A stretch of DNA of 64,000 bases from VRUE01 sp963728045 (GCA_963728045.1 CAVSIE010000002.1:1240001-1304000); one strand, 5' to 3'. Counted from the first letter of the stretch, positions 33,396 to 42,105 are shown. The notes: generated from the letters alone by a model not told the origin. Numbers and translations are program-made.

Positions 33396-33614
33396 CTAAC
33401 GGCTCGAACTACGCATCAGGCACAAAAGCCAGCCAATTAAAGAAGCCAGAGCCTCCAAGGCCAAGAGAGGACCGAAGCAAGCCAGAGGAAGGCCCCCGAG
33501 GGCTTCAAGGACATCATCTGAAGGAGTCTCAACAGCCAACAGCGACCACCCTCACGCCTCATCACTTTGTTAAGAGAGCGGGGCAAAACCCGCTCCCGCT
33601 GGACAGAGGGGGTG
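33396..33614. other. Relaxase leader region, candidate oriT
   Basis: No gene is seen in 219 bp. A perfect hairpin GAGCGGG (33576-33582), loop GCAAAA, CCCGCTC (33589-33595) lies 20 bp before the relaxase start, and GCCC-CCGA-GGGC is further upstream. MobF elements often carry oriT directly upstream of the relaxase gene. The nic site is not recognised. Confidence 0.4.
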
Positions 33615-36600
33615 ATGCTGTCCATCGGAAAGCTCGGGATCGGCCAGGAGCGCTACTACCTCGACAAGGTCGCCGAAGGCGCGGAGGACTACTACTCCGG
33701 TGAGGGCGAGGCCGCCGGCGAGTGGATCGGCGAAGCCGCCGACCAGCTCGGCCTCGAAGGCGAGGTCACGGCCGACCAGCTCACGGCGGTGCTCACTGGT
33801 CGCAACCCGGTCGATGGCGAGCCGCTGCTCGGCCGCCAGGGCGTGCCGGGGAAGGGAGCGGTTCCCGGCTTCGACCTCACCTTCTCGGCCCCCAAGTCCG
33901 TATCGCTCCTCTGGGCGCTCGGCGGACCCGTCGCCGCCCTTGAAGTCCAAGCCGCCCACCGCGAAGCTGTCGCCGCCGCTCTCGGCTACATGCAACGCGA
34001 GGCGTGCTGGACGAGGCGCGGAGCCGGAGGCTCGGAGTTCGTCCAGGGCTCGGGCTACCTGGCCGCCGCCTACGGCCACCGCTCCTCGCGAAACGGAGAT
34101 CCGCAGCTTCACACCCACGTTCTCATCGCCAACGCGACCCAAGGACCGGACGGCCGCTGGACCCGCCTCTACCACCCGGCGATCTACGACCACGCGACCA
34201 CCGCCAGCTACATCTACGAGGCCCACCTTCGCCATGAGCTGAGCCACCGCCTCGGCGTCGAGTGGCAGCCGACCCGCAAGGGCATCGCCGAGATCGCGGG
34301 CTTCGCCGACGAGCACCTGCGCGCCTTCTCCACCCGCCGCGCGGAAATTCTCGAGGCGGCGGGCGCGGATGCCTCGGCAGTTTCGCGCCAGGTCGCGACG
34401 CTTGCCACCCGCAAGCCGAAGGATTCAGACGTCTCGCGCGGCGAGCTGCTGGAGCGCTGGCGTTCGCGGGCGAGTGAGATCGGTCTGGACCAGGAGACGA
34501 TCGAGCGCACGTTTGACCCGGAGGCAGGATTGAGACCCAGCGCCGCCGTGAGCCGCACGGTCTCTACCTGGCAGGTAGACCGTGCGGTCACGGCGGCTGC
34601 GTCCCACTTCGACAGGCGCGATGCGATCCAGGCGGTTGCCGACTCACTTCCCCAGGGAGCGACGGGAGTCGAGATCGAGCGGCTGGCCGACGCCTTCCTC
34701 GCTTCCGATTCCGTGATTCAGGTCGGCGAGAGCCGCACCGGCCCCCGCTACACCACCCGCCGAATCTGGGAGCTTGAGCGCGAGGCACTGGCGGGGGTTG
34801 AGCGGATGCGCTCGCAGGGGCCGACTCCTGCTGGCGAGCTGGTCGCCGCACGTGTGATTGCCACCCACCCGACTTTGAAGGCCGACCAGCGCCAGATGGT
34901 CCGCCGCCTGCTCACCGGCCCTGAGGGAGTCGCCGTCGTGATCGGCGAGGCAGGCACCGGCAAGACCTTCGCCATCGTCGCGGCGGCCGAGGGTTGGGCG
35001 CAGGCCGGGATCGAGCTGCGCGCCGCAGCTCCCACCTGGCGGGCGGCGAACGTGATGCGCTCGGACGGCCTTCCTGCCATCACCGTCGCCGGCCTCCTGG
35101 TCGAGCTCGACCGCGCCGAGCACGAGGGGGGCGAGGGACTGTCGCAAGGATCGGTCCTGCTCGTGGACGAGGCCGGGATGGTGGACTCGGCGACGCTGGC
35201 GAGGGTGATCTCCCACGCCGAGCGAGCGCAAGCCAAGCTCGTCCTCGTCGGCGATCCCGAGCAGTTGGGCGAGATCGAGGCGGGCGGCCTGTTCCGCGCG
35301 GTCGTGGATCGAGCGGAGCCGATCCACCTTGACGAGGTGATCCGCCACCGCTACGAGCTTGACCGCGTGGCGGCGAAGCGGATCAGGGAAGGTGAAGGAC
35401 GCGAGGCGCTTGGCCTGTACGAGTCGGGCGAGCGGGTGACGGTCGCACCGAATGCGGAGGCCCGCCGCGAGGTCATGGTCCGCGACTGGCACGAGGCGTT
35501 CGAGCGCGGAGAGGACGCGGTGATGGTCGCCAAGCGAAACGTGGACGTGGAGAAGCTGAACGCGATGGCGCGCGAGGTCCGCCGGCAGGCCGGACAGCTC
35601 GGTGCGCAGGAAATCGAAGTCGGCGAAGCGAGGTTCGCCGCCGGCGACCAGATCATCACCCGCGTCAACGACCGCGCTGCCGCCATCTACAACCGCGAGC
35701 GCTGGCGAATCGCAGAGGTAGACGCCAAGAGGGGCAGCGCCGTCCTCCAAGGCATCGACCAGGCCCGCACGGTCGAGATCGGAGCCGACTACCTGGCGCA
35801 GACCGATCCGCACTCAGAGTCACCCGCGCTCCAGCACGCCTATGCAGTGACGACTTATTCGGCGCAGGGGTCCACCTTCGAGCGAGCCTTCGTCATGGCC
35901 GACCCTTCGATGGACAAGCAAGAGCTATACGTCGCCACTTCTCGTACCCGCGAGCAGACCTTCCTCTACGCGACGCCGGAGGTACAGGCCTACCGCGAGG
36001 AGATCGCGCCGGAGTCGCCCTATTTGCGCGAGGGCATTCCGCACATCGCCGAAGCCGCCGAGCGCGACCGTGCGCAGATCGCCGCCCACGAGGTTGCGCT
36101 GCGTTCACAGTTCTCTGCCCTGCCGACCGAGGACCTGGCTGCCCGCCGCAGAGACCTACGAGCCGCCGTCGACCGGGAGGCGAGGGTGGAGGGCCGAAGG
36201 AAACGCTTGCAGGAGCGAATCGAGCGAGCCCGCGGGCACATCGAGGGCTACGAGACTGAACGCGAGGCAGCGCAGGCGCTACCGCGCCGCCAGCGCCGCG
36301 AGGAGCTGGCCCGCATCGACGGCTTCGAGGCACACAGCCTCAGAACACTGTCCCGCCTCGAAGCCGAGATACAAGAGGTACCTACCGTCGGCAATGCAGC
36401 CTGGCGCGAGCTGGCCATCGCGGAGCGCGTGCTCGCCGAGCGCCGCGAGCTGGCGATCACTGCCGCCCGCGTCGCCCCACCTGCCTACATCAGGAGTGAG
36501 CTGGGGGAGAGGCCGAGCGACCCGACCAAGCGCCAGGCATGGGATCACGGCGTCGCCCACATCGAGCGTTACCGCCAGCAGCATGGCATCAAAGACCCGA

Positions 36601-36755
36601 GCAGGGCCTTCGGCCATGAGGCCAAGCGAGGAGCCGAGCGGGCCCGCCAACAGGCGGCGATGCGGCGGCTCCACGAGTTGCAGCGAGTCCTCAGGCTCGG
36701 GCAGCACGCAGCGAGAGCGCGCGACATGGGCTGGGGGCTGGGAATCAGCCGATGA
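33615..36755 (+). CDS. MobF-family conjugative relaxase-helicase (TrwC/TraA-like)
   Basis: A 1046-aa protein that nicks oriT and unwinds the transferred strand. The relaxase domain has N-terminal Tyr pairs Y14/Y15 and Y26/Y27 and the His triad H155, H166, H168 in HRSSRNGDPQLHTH. The helicase part has Walker A GEAGTGKTF and Walker B VDEAGMVD of the RecD family. The C-terminal ~200 residues are coiled, Arg/Glu-rich. Start chosen at MLSIGKLGIG with GAGGGGG ribosome site. It gives the element mobilisation ability. Confidence 0.92.
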   Translation: MLSIGKLGIGQERYYLDKVAEGAEDYYSGEGEAAGEWIGEAADQLGLEGEVTADQLTAVLTGRNPVDGEPLLGRQGVPGKGAVPGFDLTFSAPKSVSLLWALGGPVAALEVQAAHREAVAAALGYMQREACWTRRGAGGSEFVQGSGYLAAAYGHRSSRNGDPQLHTHVLIANATQGPDGRWTRLYHPAIYDHATTASYIYEAHLRHELSHRLGVEWQPTRKGIAEIAGFADEHLRAFSTRRAEILEAAGADASAVSRQVATLATRKPKDSDVSRGELLERWRSRASEIGLDQETIERTFDPEAGLRPSAAVSRTVSTWQVDRAVTAAASHFDRRDAIQAVADSLPQGATGVEIERLADAFLASDSVIQVGESRTGPRYTTRRIWELEREALAGVERMRSQGPTPAGELVAARVIATHPTLKADQRQMVRRLLTGPEGVAVVIGEAGTGKTFAIVAAAEGWAQAGIELRAAAPTWRAANVMRSDGLPAITVAGLLVELDRAEHEGGEGLSQGSVLLVDEAGMVDSATLARVISHAERAQAKLVLVGDPEQLGEIEAGGLFRAVVDRAEPIHLDEVIRHRYELDRVAAKRIREGEGREALGLYESGERVTVAPNAEARREVMVRDWHEAFERGEDAVMVAKRNVDVEKLNAMAREVRRQAGQLGAQEIEVGEARFAAGDQIITRVNDRAAAIYNRERWRIAEVDAKRGSAVLQGIDQARTVEIGADYLAQTDPHSESPALQHAYAVTTYSAQGSTFERAFVMADPSMDKQELYVATSRTREQTFLYATPEVQAYREEIAPESPYLREGIPHIAEAAERDRAQIAAHEVALRSQFSALPTEDLAARRRDLRAAVDREARVEGRRKRLQERIERARGHIEGYETEREAAQALPRRQRREELARIDGFEAHSLRTLSRLEAEIQEVPTVGNAAWRELAIAERVLAERRELAITAARVAPPAYIRSELGERPSDPTKRQAWDHGVAHIERYRQQHGIKDPSRAFGHEAKRGAERARQQAAMRRLHELQRVLRLGQHAARARDMGWGLGISR

Positions 36756-36764
36756 GCCGATGTC

Positions 36765-37160
36765 CTATTGATCAGTGCGAGCCCTGACCCACTCCACGAA
36801 CGCCTCCTCTGAGATCTGGCTTGCCGCGAGCGCTTCAATCACATCCGCCGTTTCATCCTGGCCGCCCTCGGGATGTTTGAAGATCAAACCCGCACGTTCA
36901 AGCTGGATGAGCATGCAGAGGTAGCCGGCTCGCTTATTGCCGTCGGGCAGAGGGTGGTTGCGGATAATCCGCGAGCAAACGATCGCGGCGCGATGGGCTG
37001 GATCGGGGTAGAAGAGGCTATCCCCGAAGCCCATAAACGGCGCTGCAAGCGCTGACTCCGCCGCGTCGAGTTTGGCCGCTGCCTTCAATGCTTTGGCCTC
37101 GACCCCGAGCACGCGCTCAGCGACGAGGAGGAACTCGGCAAGGTCGATTTGCTCATTCAT
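36765..37160 (-). CDS. Doc-type Fic-family toxin
   Basis: A 131-aa compact Fic fold with the Doc motif HPLPDGNKRAG (residues 69-79), which in Phd-Doc phosphorylates EF-Tu. The usual Phe in HxFxDGN is Leu here. Start ATG 37160 is chosen; a GTG two codons upstream is possible. It is divergent from an RHH gene across a palindrome, so they are likely an addiction pair, though the antitoxin normally lies upstream in the same direction. Confidence 0.87.
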   Translation of the reverse strand: MNEQIDLAEFLLVAERVLGVEAKALKAAAKLDAAESALAAPFMGFGDSLFYPDPAHRAAIVCSRIIRNHPLPDGNKRAGYLCMLIQLERAGLIFKHPEGGQDETADVIEALAASQISEEAFVEWVRARTDQ

Positions 37161-37168
37161 GGTCACTT

Positions 37169-37182
37169 GGTATCAAGATACC
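37169..37182. promoter_or_regulatory. Operator palindrome between doc and the RHH gene
   Basis: GGTATC-AA-GATACC is a perfect 14-bp palindrome, 8 bp before the doc ATG and abutting the -35 box of the RHH gene. RHH proteins bind such short inverted repeats, so autoregulation of both genes is likely. Confidence 0.75.
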
Positions 37183-37211
37183 TTGACATCGAGAAGTTCG
37201 GGGCCTATCGT
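37183..37211 (+). promoter_or_regulatory. Sigma-70-type promoter of the RHH gene
   Basis: TTGACA (37183-37188), 17-bp spacer, TATCGT (37206-37211). The ribosome site GGGAGGAGGAAAG follows before the ATG at 37256. The -35 is exactly consensus. Confidence 0.75.
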
Positions 37212-37255
37212 TGTGGATCACCACCCGATCATCTCCCTGTCAGGGAGGAGGAAAG

Positions 37256-37465
37256 ATGTCAAAGGCATTCACCATGCGCCTTCCAGAGGAGAAGGCCGCC
37301 GAGCTTGAGGCGGTCGCTCGCGCCGATGGCATGCCCGTCTCAGAGGCGGTGCGTGAGGCCATCGACCATCACATCGAGGCTCGGCGCAAGGACAAGGAGT
37401 TCCAGGCTCGCCTAGGCAAACTGATCGAGGACAACCAACGAGTCCTAGATCGACTGGCTCAGTAG
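37256..37465 (+). CDS. Ribbon-helix-helix antitoxin-like protein
   Basis: A 69-aa protein: MSKAFTMRLPEEKAAELEAV then MPVSEAVREAIDHHIEARR is the RHH (CopG/Arc) fold, with the beta strand FTMRLP. The C-terminal helix is charged and may bind the toxin. It is divergent from doc, with the palindrome between. Strong promoter and ribosome site fit an abundant antitoxin. Confidence 0.85.
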   Translation: MSKAFTMRLPEEKAAELEAVARADGMPVSEAVREAIDHHIEARRKDKEFQARLGKLIEDNQRVLDRLAQ

Positions 37466-37546
37466 TCCACATCTAACAGGGCAAGCGGAGGATGACTGAG
37501 CCGCTTGGTGATCCACCCTCGGTTATCTGCGTGGTAGGAATCGTTG

Positions 37547-38707
37547 ATGGTGGCGAGCACAGACCGCGAGACCTACCTGCAAACAGGCTTGGTTCAGGCG
37601 CTCCGAAAGGAGCGCTATGGCCGTCTCTGTCGGCATGAGCCTTCTGACACCACGCATATCTCAACGCTTTTGAGTCAAGGGATGACGTGGTCAATGGTTG
37701 CGTCCTTGGCCTTCTGGCTATTTGTGCGCGTCAATTTGAGTGTCTGGCAGTCAATCGGAGTCGTCGTCGTATTTCTATTCGTGCTGGCGCTATTCGCGGG
37801 CGCAACGAAGCGGTTTGGGCTGGCCGCGCTGGTAATCGTTGTCCTGTGGATCGCAACCGGCGTCTATAGCTACGTCACCGCAGGAATTGGTGGTGCCGCG
37901 CTGACGAATCTCCTGCCCTTTGCTCTTGTCGCGTTGAGCGTGTGGACGTGGCGTGCATTGGCCCTGGCAAGCAGCATCCCATTTCTCCTGCCAGTTGCTC
38001 TCGTTGTGGTTTTTCTACCGCTTCTTACGCAAGATCTGTGGGTTGTGGGAGACGAAATCGGAACCCAACTGGTCGCTGTGGCCTTCGTGGCCTTGGCGCC
38101 GCCTCTCGGATTTCTTGCTTACCGCTACTCGCGTATTGATGTTTCCGATCAGTTTTCCAGCGCATTGGGCCGTGTTCGACAGTCAGAAGCCCTGCAGGGA
38201 AAGGTGCTTGAAGCAATCAGGAACGCTCCACGAGAGGTCGCGGCTGACCCTCCATCCGATGAGTGGCTGTGGGCGAAGCTCAAAGGCCAATACGAGTCGG
38301 TGACAGATTCGGAAGCACGCCAGCTTGGAGTGGAGCTCTCTACCCTGTTCCGCCGGCAAACGATCTTTCGCCTAATGCGTCTTGCAATTGGTATCGGCGC
38401 GCTTTTTGGTGCTTTCGTCTATGTCCTCGCCTGGGCGGCAATTCCGATATCGACAAGCGCGCGCTGGATTGGCCACGACGTTGCCACGAGTTCAATCGAC
38501 TTTGCGGGTTGGAGCTTTACGTTGCCGACTTCGCAGTACCTTGCAGTCGCGGTGCTTCTTTCCATAGTGGCGGCGGCCGCCTTCGTCGCCTTTGCACTCA
38601 CGGAGGATCGCTATTCCAATGCACTCACGGATGTTCTGGTCGGTGATCCTGCAGAACGCTGCGTGATGCTGGCCGTTCCGTATAGGTCGCTGTACCCGAG
38701 TAAATAA
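37547..38707 (+). CDS. Hypothetical polytopic membrane protein
   Basis: A 386-aa protein. After ~45 cytoplasmic residues come about five hydrophobic helices (45-185), then a soluble segment (~190-275, VRQSEALQGKVLEAIRN to LGVELSTLFRRQ) and two more helices (285-345). No family is recognised. Codon use is less GC-rich than the flanking genes, which agrees with transfer as cargo. Could be a defence effector or transport component; no evidence decides. Confidence 0.55.
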   Translation: MVASTDRETYLQTGLVQALRKERYGRLCRHEPSDTTHISTLLSQGMTWSMVASLAFWLFVRVNLSVWQSIGVVVVFLFVLALFAGATKRFGLAALVIVVLWIATGVYSYVTAGIGGAALTNLLPFALVALSVWTWRALALASSIPFLLPVALVVVFLPLLTQDLWVVGDEIGTQLVAVAFVALAPPLGFLAYRYSRIDVSDQFSSALGRVRQSEALQGKVLEAIRNAPREVAADPPSDEWLWAKLKGQYESVTDSEARQLGVELSTLFRRQTIFRLMRLAIGIGALFGAFVYVLAWAAIPISTSARWIGHDVATSSIDFAGWSFTLPTSQYLAVAVLLSIVAAAAFVAFALTEDRYSNALTDVLVGDPAERCVMLAVPYRSLYPSK

Positions 38708-38728
38708 GGGAGTGCGCCCGTCCAGCAG

Positions 38729-39886
38729 CTAAATCTGCTCCTTGACCGAATCGACAGCGAATGCCTCAGCGACCAGGGCGGCGTCCTCGTCGCGCGGGAC
38801 ATAGTGGAGGTACTTCATGGTGGTCTGGATGTCGGCATGGCCCATCCACTCTTGGACGCGGCGAATGTCGGCCTTGGCGATCATGCGGGTGCCAAAGGTG
38901 TGGCGGAGATCGTGGAAGCGGAGTTTGCGGAGGTCGGCTCGCTTGAGGGCCGAGTTGTAACGGCGGCGGAGGGCGCGGCCGTCGAGGTAGCTGCCGGTCT
39001 GGCCGATGAAGATGAGATCGTCGTCGCCGGTCCAGTGCTCGCGCTGGCCGAGCTTCGCCAGGACCTCCGCCACGTCGGGTGCCATCGGGACCGAGCGGAC
39101 CTTCCCGGACTTCGGGGTCGTCAGAGCGCCCTCGGCGTAGCTCGCGCGCACGCGGACGACCTGGCCGCTGAAATCCACGTCGCGCCAGCGCAGCGCGAGC
39201 AGCTCTCCGCGACGCAAGCCGGTGAAGGCGGCGGTCAGGTAGATAGCGGCATCCTGCTCGGATGCCGCCGCGCGGACCAGCGCCATGACCTCCTCCGGGG
39301 AGAAGACATCGATGTCGCCGCTTTGCCGCGTCGGGGGCTTCTCAACGTCGGCCGCCGGGTTGAGCGGCAGGCCGTAGAGTTTGCGCGCCCGCTTGAAGAT
39401 GCCGTGCATGAGGACAAGCGCCTTGGTCCGCGTTGCCGGGGAGCGATCGACTCCCGCGATCCACGACTCGATCATCGGCGTCGTGATCGACTCGATCGGC
39501 AGCTCGCCGAAGGTGAGGAGGAGCTGCGAGCGGAGCAGCGCTCTGTAGCCGGCGATGGTCGAGGGCTTGCGGTCGCGGTCATGCTCGACGTAGCGGAGCC
39601 ACTCGTCGGCGGCGTCAGCGAAGGTCACATCGGTCTTAACGAGCCCGGGCAGCGTTCCGCGCCGGGCTTCCTCGAGAAGATCGCGCAGCCAAGCCTCGGC
39701 GCTGCGCTTTGTGAAATAGCCGGCGACGGGCCGGCCTCGCTCAGTCCACGCCGGGCCGATTCGACGCTGGACTTGGCGCCCGTCAGGCAATCGGTACTTG
39801 GCGTACCACTGCGCCCCACGCTTGCGCTCCACGCGGAAGACGTGGCCCGAGGGCGGCCTCGGAGGGGCTTGCTTTGCAGGCGACAT
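38729..39886 (-). CDS. Tyrosine site-specific integrase
   Basis: A 385-aa phage-type integrase. Arm-binding N-domain (~15-75) with AP2-like WYAKYRLPDGRQVQRRIG, SAM-like core (~85-170), and catalytic domain with R225 (TGLRRGE), Lys in TPKSGKVR, H325-R328 (HDLRH), H350 (MGH) and Tyr359 (MKYLHY). It sits 98 bp from tRNA-Thr and integrated the element into the tRNA 3' end. Tandem GGGACATATTT sites lie just upstream of its start. Confidence 0.95.
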   Translation of the reverse strand: MSPAKQAPPRPPSGHVFRVERKRGAQWYAKYRLPDGRQVQRRIGPAWTERGRPVAGYFTKRSAEAWLRDLLEEARRGTLPGLVKTDVTFADAADEWLRYVEHDRDRKPSTIAGYRALLRSQLLLTFGELPIESITTPMIESWIAGVDRSPATRTKALVLMHGIFKRARKLYGLPLNPAADVEKPPTRQSGDIDVFSPEEVMALVRAAASEQDAAIYLTAAFTGLRRGELLALRWRDVDFSGQVVRVRASYAEGALTTPKSGKVRSVPMAPDVAEVLAKLGQREHWTGDDDLIFIGQTGSYLDGRALRRRYNSALKRADLRKLRFHDLRHTFGTRMIAKADIRRVQEWMGHADIQTTMKYLHYVPRDEDAALVAEAFAVDSVKEQI

Positions 39887-39908
39887 GCACCCACTTTAGC
39901 CTCTCTTG

Positions 39909-39930
39909 GGGACATATTTGGGACATATTT
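39909..39930. repeat. Tandem GGGACATATTT repeats, candidate integrase arm sites
   Basis: Two adjacent 11-bp direct repeats (39909-39919, 39920-39930) lie 23 bp before the int start and 54 bp inside attR. The same sequence begins at 25988 near attL. Likely integrase arm-binding sites or an autoregulatory operator. Confidence 0.6.
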
Positions 39931-39983
39931 CTATCTCCCAGGAAGTCAATCGCCCAAATATGGCTATTTGCTGGTCTTTTAAA

Positions 39984-40056
39984 AGCCGACGCCCGGACTT
40001 GAACCGGGGACCCCTTCATTACGAGTGAAGTGCTCTACCAACTGAGCTACGCCGGC
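39984..40056 (-). tRNA. tRNA-Thr (anticodon CGT)
   Basis: A 73-nt cloverleaf: acceptor GCCGGCG pairs with CGTCGGC, D arm AGCTCAGTTGGTAGAGC, anticodon stem CTTCA/TGAAG with loop CTCGTAA (CGT), T arm CCCGG-TTCAAGT-CCGGG. CCA is not encoded. Its 3' half is attR; the intact gene is preserved by the element. Confidence 0.95.
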
Positions 40057-40069
40057 GCGAGCGCCCATT

Positions 40070-41182
40070 CTACGAGCGGCGCCGCGTAACTCTCGGCTCG
40101 CTGCCCTCGAGGCTGGGCTGCATGTGGGCGCAGACGGGGCAACTGGGCTCGGGAACGACGTCCTCACGTTCGATCTTCATCGTTCGCAGGTCGTAGACGT
40201 GGCCGGCGCCCAGGGTCGAGGGCGCGGCAAGTCCTGTCAGGTGGTGGACGATGTCGAGCGCGACCTGGCCGCCGATCAGCGCGCAGGCGGGTCCCAGCGT
40301 CGCGCTAGGCGCCAGTTTGCCCTGGCGCTGCTCGATTGCGACATCGAACATCGGATACGAGCGCCGGTAGGAGATCTCCTGGCAGGCGTAGCAGCCGGTC
40401 ACTCCCGGCACGTAGAACGGCCCAACTCGGGCGATCGGGGGGAAGTGACTCATCGCGACGAAGGGAATCCCGGCCGCGAAGCAGGCCGAGTTGACCCAGC
40501 GCTCGACTTCGTGGGCAGGCCAGTCGATCGCGTCGATCACGAGGTCGTAGCCCTCGATCGTCGCGGCGATCTCGGCCTCGCTTTCGAGTCGCTTGGGCAA
40601 CACCTCGAACCGCGCGCGCGAGTTGAAGGAGGCGAGCCGCTCGGCCGCGGCCTCCGCCTTGAGCCGGCCGATGTCGGCCTCGCCGTAGAGGACCTGGCGG
40701 TTGAGGTTGGTCAGCTCGACTCGGTCGAAGTCGACCAGCAGCATCTCGCCGATCCCGCAGCAGGAGAGGGCGAGCGCGGTCCAGCCGCCGAGGCCGCCGA
40801 CTCCGAGCACCGCAATGCGAGCCTCTTCCAGCCTTCCCTGGCACTGCGAAGGCGCCGGCCCGGTCGAGATGTCGCTGAAGTAGCGGAGCTGGCGGTCGAA
40901 GCGCGCCATCACCTCGTCCTCGATCAGGTCGTCGTCGGCGGCATCCTCGACAACGCCCAGCTCCTCGAATTGGGCGAGCAGGTCGCCGACCTCCTCGTCG
41001 CCGAACTCCCGCTCGAGCTCCTCGCGCGTCCGGCTCCCGTCCAGCGCCGCGAGCAATCGCAGGCCGTCCTCGTCGGGCTGCTCGATGTGGATGTCGGCGC
41101 CGGCGCTTGGCCTCATCAAGTAGAGGTCGCCATCGGGCGATTCCATCCGCTCGGTCGTTCTCTTTATTCGCGGTCGAGTCAT
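40070..41182 (-). CDS. ThiF/E1-like adenylyltransferase with N-terminal PqqD/RRE-like domain
   Basis: A 370-aa protein. Residues ~18-80 (YLMRPSAGADIHIE ... EELEREFGDEEVGDLLAQFEELGVV) resemble the PqqD-like RiPP-recognition fold. Then an E1-like domain: ADP site GVGGLGG (127-133), LVDFDRVELTNLNRQ, and zinc Cys pairs CYAC and CPVC. Such fusions (TOMM/cyclodehydratase C-type proteins) bind a leader peptide and adenylate a C-terminus or backbone. No YcaO, precursor peptide or MoaD/ThiS-like gene is seen adjacent. It ends 13 bp from tRNA-Thr. Confidence 0.75.
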   Translation of the reverse strand: MTRPRIKRTTERMESPDGDLYLMRPSAGADIHIEQPDEDGLRLLAALDGSRTREELEREFGDEEVGDLLAQFEELGVVEDAADDDLIEDEVMARFDRQLRYFSDISTGPAPSQCQGRLEEARIAVLGVGGLGGWTALALSCCGIGEMLLVDFDRVELTNLNRQVLYGEADIGRLKAEAAAERLASFNSRARFEVLPKRLESEAEIAATIEGYDLVIDAIDWPAHEVERWVNSACFAAGIPFVAMSHFPPIARVGPFYVPGVTGCYACQEISYRRSYPMFDVAIEQRQGKLAPSATLGPACALIGGQVALDIVHHLTGLAAPSTLGAGHVYDLRTMKIEREDVVPEPSCPVCAHMQPSLEGSEPRVTRRRS

Positions 41183-41225
41183 GAGACAGGCGGGGCTTTA
41201 ACCGCTCATCGCTCTAGACCGGCCT

Positions 41226-41250
41226 ATTGCTCAAATTCGTTTCACACAAT
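41226..41250 (+). promoter_or_regulatory. Motif shared upstream of winged-helix genes (copy 1)
   Basis: ATTGCTCAAATT-c-GTTtCAC is repeated at 43691-43710 with two mismatches in 20 positions. Both precede ArsR-like winged-helix genes by 100-160 bp, so it may be a cross-regulatory operator or promoter element of this paralog group. Confidence 0.55.
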
Positions 41251-41352
41251 GTGCGATGTTCGAGTATCTACTGCCGCCCCATCCGGGGCTGAAAGGGCCC
41301 GAAACGTAAAGTTGGGCGACTTGATCGCCGAGGATGAGAGAGTGAGCGGCGC

Positions 41353-41982
41353 GTGAGCGATTCGGGGAAAAAGGCGGCCAAAGGGAATCTCAAGACCCTC
41401 GTCGACCCGAAACTGGTGAGCGCGCTTTCGCACCCGCTCCGCGTGCACATCATCGATGCGCTCAGTGAAGCGACTGCCAGCCCAAGCGACATAGCCCGGG
41501 GCGTCGGCCTCAGCGTCAACTACGTCGCCTACCACGTCAAAGAGCTGGAGAAACTCGGCTACGTCGAGCTAGTCAAGACCGAGCCTCGCCGCGGCACGGT
41601 TGAGCACTACTACCGCGTTAGGCGGCGCTTCCTGCTCGACGACGGCGAATGGGAGCAGCTGCCGGAGCCGGTCAGGAAAAGCTTCAGCGCCCACCTCTAC
41701 CGGCTCGTCATCGACGAAGCCAAGGAGGCGCTCGAGGCCGGCACCTTCGAGGCGCGCAACGGGCACCTGAGCAGGACCCGATTGCATGTCGACGAGAAAG
41801 GCTGGGATGAGCTCACCACGCTGCTGGAGGAGACCCTGAACCGGGTCCTCGCGCTCCAGGACGAGTGCGCCGAGCGCCTCGAGGCAAGCGGCGAGCAGGC
41901 GATCCCCGCTGCCGTCTCGATCGCGGGCTTCGAAACGCCGCCAAGGGCGAGGTCCAGCTCCACCGACCCCGCTGCCGACTAG
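41353..41982 (+). CDS. ArsR-like winged-helix regulator (paralog 1)
   Basis: A 209-aa protein starting at GTG. HTH: VSALSHPLRVHIIDALSEATASPSDIARGVGLSVNYVAYHVKELEKLG (in parts) and wing KTEPRRGTVEHYYRV. The C-terminal ~110 residues are a conserved helical domain shared with the genes at 42106 and 43853, containing FEARNGHLSRTRLHVDEKGWDEL and ASGEQAIPAAVSIAGFE. No metal-binding Cys pair is visible, so it is not a metal sensor of classical ArsR type. Confidence 0.85.
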   Translation: MSDSGKKAAKGNLKTLVDPKLVSALSHPLRVHIIDALSEATASPSDIARGVGLSVNYVAYHVKELEKLGYVELVKTEPRRGTVEHYYRVRRRFLLDDGEWEQLPEPVRKSFSAHLYRLVIDEAKEALEAGTFEARNGHLSRTRLHVDEKGWDELTTLLEETLNRVLALQDECAERLEASGEQAIPAAVSIAGFETPPRARSSSTDPAAD

Positions 41983-42105
41983 GAGTCCTGCGCCAGTTCC
42001 CCTCAAGTTTTCCCGCGGTCGTGTGACCAAAACGGGTACTTCAAGGGTCTTATATAGAAACAAGACCTGGCGGCGGTGATGCCGGCGGAGCGATGGGGAG
42101 GAACG

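Larger units (their letters stand above)
25861..40025. mobile_element. Integrative mobilizable element in tRNA-Thr(CGT)
   Basis: A 14.1-kb element (25861-39983, plus attR to 40025) bounded by 42-bp direct repeats. It encodes an integrase next to the tRNA, an excisionase-like protein, three XRE regulators, a MobF relaxase and cargo. No coupling protein of clear type, mating-pair ATPase or replication protein was found, so transfer probably depends on a helper. Base composition of much of the cargo is lower in GC than the flanks. Confidence 0.85.
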
